Source: an uncultured Caulobacteraceae bacterium (GTDB lineage Bacteria; Pseudomonadota; Alphaproteobacteria; Caulobacterales; TH1-2). From it: 15,395 bases of DNA. The stretch lies in contig CALBST010000028.1 in assembly GCA_937967425.1 (NCBI GenBank), forward strand, positions 1 through 15,395, given 5' to 3'. Position numbers and translations under genes: made by a program. Under the pieces are notes generated by a model. The model saw only the letters and a list, made by a program, of their open reading frames with translations. It was not told the origin of the DNA and did no database searches. Shown in pieces: positions 15,255 through 15,395 of the stretch; position 1 is the stretch's first letter; every line of letters starts with the position of its first letter.

Positions 15255-15269
15255 ACCTATCTGAAAGGT
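15255..15269. promoter_or_regulatory. Operator-like palindrome, site C, upstream of the second TBDR
   Basis: ACCTATCTGAAAGGT, extended by flanking G and C to a 17-bp near-perfect palindrome (GACCT...AGGTC). It is the exact reverse complement of site A in the araC promoter region and lies 77-91 bp upstream of the TBDR start codon. No convincing -35/-10 pair was found around it. Confidence 0.7.
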
Positions 15270-15313
15270 CCCCGGGTGACCAGAGTCTGTGCCGATCGGC
15301 TCAGAGGTTTGGC

Positions 15314-15337
15314 CCGGCGGAATCTGCGCGCCGCCGG
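15314..15337 (-). terminator. GC-only hairpin after the SDR gene (weak terminator candidate)
   Basis: CCGGCGG and CCGCCGG pair perfectly (7 bp) around a 10-nt loop, starting 2 nt after the SDR stop codon. No T-tract follows on the minus strand, so it may only protect the 3' end or mark a Rho-dependent boundary between SDR and TBDR transcripts. Confidence 0.35.
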
Positions 15338-15338
15338 T

Positions 15339-15395
15339 TCACCAGCACGAATAACCGCCGTCGGCCAGCACGATGCTGCCGGTCATCAGGCTTGA
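15339..15395 (-). CDS. 3' end of a short-chain dehydrogenase/reductase gene (partial)
   Basis: Eighteen residues and a TGA are inside the window: SSLMTGSIVLADGGYSCW. The pattern (x)MTGSxVxxDGGYxxW is the standard C-terminus of classical SDR oxidoreductases, where it closes the last beta strand of the Rossmann domain. The gene runs in the same direction as the TBDR operon but ends 109 bp upstream of the TBDR signal, beyond a hairpin and the site C operator. It is probably a separate or alternately transcribed member of the same pathway, oxidising or reducing an alcohol or ketone with NAD(P). Confidence 0.85.
   Translation of the reverse strand, partial: SSLMTGSIVLADGGYSCW

Noticed and set aside
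15291..15300. 10-bp perfect palindrome GCCGATCGGC upstream of site C
   Set aside because: Short GC-rich palindromes around CGATCG are frequent in this sequence, including inside genes; no sign that this copy is special.
1..15395. Search for mobile-element boundaries, CRISPR repeats, tRNA/rRNA genes and phage genes
   Set aside because: No transposase, integrase, terminal inverted repeats, regularly spaced repeats or structural RNA genes were recognised; the window looks like a contiguous metabolic island.

Overview
The window reads as about 15 kb of chromosomal accessory DNA from an alphaproteobacterium. I infer a TonB-receptor-rich lineage such as Sphingomonadales or Caulobacterales from four things: GC-rich third codon positions, two iron-complex-outermembrane-receptor-like TonB-dependent receptors (TBDRs), spinster-like MFS carriers, and an FCD-type GntR regulator placed beside a TBDR operon. 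No rRNA, tRNA, insertion sequence, CRISPR array or integrase was seen. The genes are intact and tightly packed.

Layout. Positions 2-58 hold the last codons of an upstream plus-strand gene, followed by a 267-bp leader region. The plus-strand module (326-7804) encodes a TBDR, an MFS carrier, a secreted type-B carboxylesterase, an AlkK-like acyl-CoA synthetase and a TetR regulator. From the MFS gene onward the genes overlap, so they are probably translationally coupled. A terminator-like hairpin lies between the TBDR and the MFS gene. The minus-strand module reads inward from the right edge. It has the 3' end of an SDR gene (15339-15395), a second TBDR, a GlcD/D-lactate-dehydrogenase-type FAD oxidase, an HSL-family esterase, and then araC, gntR (FCD) and a second MFS carrier. 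The two modules converge at 7805-7838.

How the genes may work together (inference). Each module has its own outer-membrane receptor, inner-membrane carrier, serine esterase and regulator(s). One supplies CoA activation (ligase); the other supplies oxidation of a 2-hydroxy acid (FAD oxidase) and possibly an SDR step. The simplest reading is a catabolic island for an ester- or lactone-containing small molecule. It would be taken up through the TBDRs, hydrolysed in the periplasm and cytosol, and its acid part oxidised and/or activated to a CoA thioester. The substrate cannot be read from the sequence.

The strongest regulatory signal is an identical 15-bp near-palindrome (ACCTATCTGAAAGGT or its reverse complement). 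It occurs once upstream of the minus-strand TBDR operon (15255-15269) and once upstream of araC-gntR-MFS (10648-10662), with a third, related palindrome at 10673-10687. This suggests that one local regulator, most likely the FCD-GntR protein, controls both transcription units.
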